A DNA stretch of 64,000 nt from assembly GCA_963742345.1 (NCBI GenBank), contig CAVULO010000013.1:1-64000 (forward strand), read 5' to 3'. The position numbers were made by a program, and so were the translations under genes. The DNA is from Pseudolabrys sp963742345. Its GTDB lineage: Bacteria; Pseudomonadota; Alphaproteobacteria; Rhizobiales; Xanthobacteraceae. The notes under the pieces are model-generated. The model had not been told where the DNA came from. It did no database searches and saw nothing but the letters and a program-made list of their open reading frames with translations. This document shows, in pieces, positions 60,372 to 64,000 of the stretch (position 1 is its first letter; each line of letters starts with the position of its first letter).

Positions 60372-61358
60372 CTACATCGGCGGAATGTTCGCTTTGTTAA
60401 TGATATCACGCCATTTGACGGTTTCCGATGCGATGAACTTTTCAAGCTCCTCGGGTCCCGGCGATACCGGCTCGGCGCCCTGTTCGAGAAAGCGTTCTTT
60501 CACTGTCGGGTCCTTCACCGCTTCTGCGAGCGCCTTGTAGATTCTGTTGACGATTGGCTTCGGCGTGCCGGCGGGTGCCAGCAGAGCAAGCCAACCGAAG
60601 GTTTCGTAGTTCTTCACGCCGGCCTCAACCGCGGTCGGCACGTCGGGCAGGGCCACCATGCGCTTGTTGCTGCTGACGGCGAGCGGGCGCGCGTCACCGC
60701 TTTTGATCAAGCCGAGCACGTTCGGCAGGAACTGAAAACCGAGTGGAACCTGGCCCGCGATAAAGTCGGGCGTGTATTGCGCGATGTTGCGATAGGGCAC
60801 ATGCGTGAGCTGGATCCCCGCGATCTGCTCGAAATAGACGGTGGCAAGATGCTGCGAGCTTCCCACGCCCACCGAGCCGTAGTTGAGCTCCTTTGGATGG
60901 GCCTTGGCGTAGGCGATGAATTCCGTCAGCGTTTTTGGGGGCAGTTTGGAGTTGATGACAATGACATTCGGGAGCACCGCGAATAGCGAAATCGGCGCAA
61001 GTTCGGTCTCCGGGTCGTAGCCGAGCGTCTTGAACAGGGTCTTGTTGGCCGCAAGCGGACCTGATGTGCTCATCAGCAAGGTGTAGCCGTCAGGCGCAGC
61101 CTTGATGGCGGAGGCCGTCCCGGTATTGCCGCCTGCGCCGGGACGGTTATCGACGACGAAATTCTGGCCGAGGGATTTCGACATCTCATGCAGCATGATG
61201 CGCGTGACAACGTCGCTCGCGCTGCCGCCAGCGAATGGCACAATCACCTGGATAGGTCTGGTCGGATAATCCTGGACCTGGGCGCGCACCGCTCCCGGGG
61301 CGCCAATGGACATCGCGAGCGCGATAGGCAAAATCTTCGAAAATTTGAGTCCCGTCAC
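60372..61358 (-). CDS. TctC/Bug-family tripartite tricarboxylate binding protein
   Basis: A 328-residue periplasmic binding protein with signal peptide LKFSKILPIALAMSIG... ending near VRAQ. YPTRPIQVIVPFAGGSASDVV, RPGAGGNTGTASAIKAAPDGYTL, NYGSVGVGSSQHL and VPYRNIAQYTPDF are Bug features (each partial). The start is GTG 61358, with GGAGGGAG eight bases before it. An upstream GTG at 61385 lacks such a site. No TctAB membrane genes are in the window. Confidence 0.88.
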   Translation of the reverse strand: MTGLKFSKILPIALAMSIGAPGAVRAQVQDYPTRPIQVIVPFAGGSASDVVTRIMLHEMSKSLGQNFVVDNRPGAGGNTGTASAIKAAPDGYTLLMSTSGPLAANKTLFKTLGYDPETELAPISLFAVLPNVIVINSKLPPKTLTEFIAYAKAHPKELNYGSVGVGSSQHLATVYFEQIAGIQLTHVPYRNIAQYTPDFIAGQVPLGFQFLPNVLGLIKSGDARPLAVSSNKRMVALPDVPTAVEAGVKNYETFGWLALLAPAGTPKPIVNRIYKALAEAVKDPTVKERFLEQGAEPVSPGPEELEKFIASETVKWRDIINKANIPPM

Positions 61359-61593
61359 AGCGCTCCCTCCAGTCTCGTGTTTCACCGCTGTCTAGTATTA
61401 GTCGGCGACTGTTGCCAGCAGCCTTTCGCAATCCGACTTGTCTCGAATTGACGCCGATTTTTGCAGGTTTCTGGTTCAATCGGAATGGCGTTTTCTCAGT
61501 GTTGTCGCAGCATAAAAGCGCTAGAGAAAACCGCCAAAAGGGGCTATCGGATTCCAGCAGCGCGGCGCGTGTTTACCGCGACGGGATCATGGC

Positions 61594-63045
61594 ATGGCCG
61601 TCACCGACATTCGTGAGAAAGCGGGCGCCGCCGCTTCGCCGCTGATCGCCGGCGGCAACAAACCGCAGCCAATCACGACGCTGCGCGACTGGCTCGATCA
61701 TCTGGCTGCGCGCGACCGATTGGCTGTAATCCGGCCGGAGGTATCGCTGAAATACGAGCTTGCGGCGATCGCCAAGCGATTTGACGGCCACAAGGCGACG
61801 TTGTTTCCACGTCCGGGCGGGCATGCGATGCCGGTAATCTCCGGACTCGTGTCCGACAGGCAATGGATTGCCGACGCGATGGGTGTGGATTCGAGCGAAG
61901 TGCTGTCGCGCTTCCAGGACGCGATGCTCAATCCGCTGCCATGGAAAGAGGTTAAGTCCGCGCCGGCGCAGGAGGTCGTGCATCGCGAGATCGATCTCGG
62001 CAAGCAGTTGCCGTTGCCGACACATAATGAGCATGACAACGGCGCCTATATCACCGCGGGGCTGTGTATCGCGCGCAATCCGGCGACCGGCGTGCAAAAT
62101 GTGTCGCTCCACCGCCTCCAGCTGAGCGGTCCCAACCGCCTGGGCGCTCTGCTGCTGCCACGCCACACCCATATGTTCTATGAAATGGCGGAGCGCAGTG
62201 GACAACCTCTCGATGTGGCCATCGTGATCGGCGTTGACCCACTCACGCTTCTTTCGTCGCAAGCGATCGCGCCGATCGACTTTGACGAACTTACGATTGC
62301 GGGCGCATTGCACGGCACGCCACTGTCGGTGGTGAAATGTATTACCAACGAATTACGCGTGCCTGCCGAGGCGGAGATCGTCATCGAAGGACGGGTGTTG
62401 CCGAAAGTGCGTGAGCTGGAAGGCCCGTTCGGCGAATTTCCGCAGTACTACAGCGAGCCGGCCAAGCGTCACGTCATCGAAGTCACCGCGGTCACGCAGC
62501 GTAAGGATGCGATATTCCACACTATTGTCGGCGGCGGACTTGAACATTTATTGCTCGGCGGTATTCCGCGCGAGGCAACTTTGCTGGCGCATCTGCGCCG
62601 CAGCTTTCCGAACGTACAGGATGTGCATCTCGCTCCCGGCGGGGTCTGCCGCTATCACCTCTATGTCAAGATCGCCAAACGACAGGAAGGTGAGGCCAAG
62701 AACGTAATGATGGGGGCATTCGCCGGCCACTATGACGTGAAGCAGGTGATCGTGGTCGACGAGGACGTCGACATCCACAATCCGACGGAAGTGGAATGGG
62801 CGGTGGCGACCCGTTTCCAGGCCGACCGGGATCTTGTGATAGTGCCGGAAAGTCAGGGATCCAAGCTCGATCCGTCGACCCGCAATGGCGTCGGTGCAAA
62901 GATGGGTATGGATGCGACCAAGCCACTTGATGCTAACGAGATGACGTTCAAGCGCATCCGCGTGCCGGGCGAAGACAAAATCGATCTCAATAAAATCGTT
63001 GGTCCGGTACCTGGTCAGTCCTGGCGCAGGGCGCTCGGTCAATAA
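61594..63045 (+). CDS. UbiD-family decarboxylase
   Basis: A 483-residue UbiD-type enzyme that uses prenylated FMN for reversible decarboxylation of aromatic or unsaturated acids. RNPATGVQNVSLHRLQL near 166-182 and ELEGPFGEFPQYY near 271-283 hold the conserved Arg and Glu residues around the flavin. HNPTEVEWAVATRFQADRD near 394 is also typical. Length is normal. No ubiX is visible in the window, so prFMN must be made elsewhere. The direction is divergent from the TctC gene, and both probably serve breakdown of an aromatic acid. Confidence 0.92.
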   Translation: MAVTDIREKAGAAASPLIAGGNKPQPITTLRDWLDHLAARDRLAVIRPEVSLKYELAAIAKRFDGHKATLFPRPGGHAMPVISGLVSDRQWIADAMGVDSSEVLSRFQDAMLNPLPWKEVKSAPAQEVVHREIDLGKQLPLPTHNEHDNGAYITAGLCIARNPATGVQNVSLHRLQLSGPNRLGALLLPRHTHMFYEMAERSGQPLDVAIVIGVDPLTLLSSQAIAPIDFDELTIAGALHGTPLSVVKCITNELRVPAEAEIVIEGRVLPKVRELEGPFGEFPQYYSEPAKRHVIEVTAVTQRKDAIFHTIVGGGLEHLLLGGIPREATLLAHLRRSFPNVQDVHLAPGGVCRYHLYVKIAKRQEGEAKNVMMGAFAGHYDVKQVIVVDEDVDIHNPTEVEWAVATRFQADRDLVIVPESQGSKLDPSTRNGVGAKMGMDATKPLDANEMTFKRIRVPGEDKIDLNKIVGPVPGQSWRRALGQ

Positions 63046-63234
63046 ACGGTTTTTTCAGCGGTGCGCCCAAGGCTCCTCGTCTCGCCTTGACTACACGCTC
63101 GATTAGTCCGAGTAGACCGGACGGACAAAACGCCAGCAGATCCGCATCGAAGACAAAGCGGCGAATATTCTTGCGGACTCGCGGATAGCTCAGCTTTTCC
63201 TCGGCGGGGATTTGGCGATGCCGGAGCGCGTATC

Positions 63235-64000
63235 ATGATCCAGCCCAGGATGCTGATCGGATTGATCGGCGCGAACATCATGGGATCACTATCGCCGGCG
63301 CTTTTTGCCGATGCGTTTGCGGCCGCCGGAATCAATGGCTTCTATCATTTGATGGATGTCGATCGCCTGCCGGAGGTGCGACTGCCGCAACTGCTCGGCG
63401 CGCTCAAGACCGCCGGCTTTGCTGGCACAAACATCACCTATCCCTTCAAGCAGGATATCATCCCGTTGCTCGATGCGGTGGACCCTGAGGCAGCACAAAT
63501 CGGCGCGGTCAATACCGTCGCGATTGCGCCCGACGGTCGTACGACCGGTTATAACTTTGATCGGCGGGGATGGCGCCACAGTTTCGAAGAAGTGTTTGGA
63601 CGCAATAGCGCTCGCGGGGCGACGGTCGTGCTGGTTGGCGCGGGCGGCGCCGGGCGCGCGGTCGCATTTGCCTTGATGGATTTGGAGGTTGGCTGCCTCG
63701 TCATCCATGACCGCGACGGTCTACGCGGGGCCGCACTCACGGCCGATCTCGTAAAACAATACGGCGCATCGCGCGCCCGCATCTCAAGCGATCTCAAACG
63801 TGACATTGCGGGATCAGACGGTGTCGTTAACGCGACACAGGTCGGCATGCGTGGCTTTCCCGGCAACCCGGTGCCGGTTTCCGCGCTGACAGCGGCCCAT
63901 TGGGCTGCCGACGTCATCTATACACCCATCGAAACGGTTTTCATTCGGGCGGCTGCCGCGAAGGGTGCTCGCGTGATGAGCGGTGGCGGGATGTGTGTGC
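63235..64000 (+). CDS. Shikimate/quinate 5-dehydrogenase (AroE family), runs off the window end
   Basis: The gene starts at ATG 63235 (MIQPRMLIGLIG) and is still open at the last base, so 255 residues are visible and a few more may follow. GSLSPALFADAF near 19 holds the substrate serines, NITYPFKQ near 68 the catalytic Lys, GAVNTVA near 91 and VLVGAGGAGRAVAFAL near 132 the NADP site. All are AroE signs. GGAG lies about 9 bases before the ATG. It follows ubiD by about 190 bases and may belong to quinate or shikimate use rather than to the standard pathway. Confidence 0.88.
   Translation, partial: MIQPRMLIGLIGANIMGSLSPALFADAFAAAGINGFYHLMDVDRLPEVRLPQLLGALKTAGFAGTNITYPFKQDIIPLLDAVDPEAAQIGAVNTVAIAPDGRTTGYNFDRRGWRHSFEEVFGRNSARGATVVLVGAGGAGRAVAFALMDLEVGCLVIHDRDGLRGAALTADLVKQYGASRARISSDLKRDIAGSDGVVNATQVGMRGFPGNPVPVSALTAAHWAADVIYTPIETVFIRAAAAKGARVMSGGGMCV

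Noticed and set aside
1..64000. CRISPR array or phage genes
   Set aside because: No regularly spaced identical repeats or phage-type genes were seen. The dispersed palindromes are irregularly spaced.

Overview
The window looks like chromosome from an alphaproteobacterium of the Hyphomicrobiales, somewhere near Bradyrhizobiaceae or Xanthobacteraceae. This rests on GC-rich coding sequence, hopanoid-associated genes (hpnL, hpnN, hpnM, hpnA), several LIV-type and TctC-type solute-binding systems, and small DUF3309 and DUF3551 proteins. No rRNA, transposase, integrase, phage gene or CRISPR array was seen. At least seven single-base frame breaks occur in six otherwise intact genes (mobB twice, hpnL, hpnA, livH, an SDR gene, a tctC gene). 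I think assembly or sequencing indels are more likely than real decay.

Region by region. 1-5 kb: molybdenum cofactor genes (mobB-moeA on +, fdhD-mobA on -), a 42-residue membrane peptide and a MetE-like methyltransferase. 5-7.6 kb: a tungstate-type ABC transporter (tupB-tupC-tupA). 7.98 kb: tRNA-Ser(GGA). 8-17 kb: a looser accessory stretch of small secreted or membrane proteins, a YciE-like protein, a class III nucleotide cyclase, a Rap1a/Tai-like protein, a GT25 glycosyltransferase and many copies of an intergenic palindromic repeat.

17.2-24.4 kb holds the most interesting locus: myo-inositol-1-phosphate synthase, HAD phosphatase, nucleotidyltransferase, ATP-grasp enzyme, class III aminotransferase and Gfo/Idh oxidoreductase in one tight operon, facing a CDP-alcohol phosphotransferase fused to a nucleotidyltransferase-like domain. 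Next to it, 24.5-30.9 kb carries envelope lipid transport genes: HpnL-like membrane protein, MlaA lipoprotein, HpnN RND exporter, MlaC/HpnM periplasmic protein and HpnA epimerase. I infer that the locus makes an inositol or aminocyclitol headgroup, joins it to a lipid, and that the Hpn/Mla part moves lipids to the outer membrane.

31-44 kb: two complete branched-chain amino acid type ABC systems arranged head to head, one with an M20 deacylase and a PRISE-type reductase downstream, the other with an SDR downstream. 44-53 kb: a seven-gene minus-strand operon joining a ferric-type ABC importer to an amidase, a CoA transferase, an SDR and an alpha/beta hydrolase. 53-57 kb: a beta-propeller protein, dienelactone hydrolase, a TctC binding protein and a hydrolase pair. 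57-64 kb: a PilZ protein, another binding protein, an FAD monooxygenase with TctC, a UbiD decarboxylase and an incomplete shikimate dehydrogenase. The right third therefore looks like uptake and breakdown of organic or aromatic acids.
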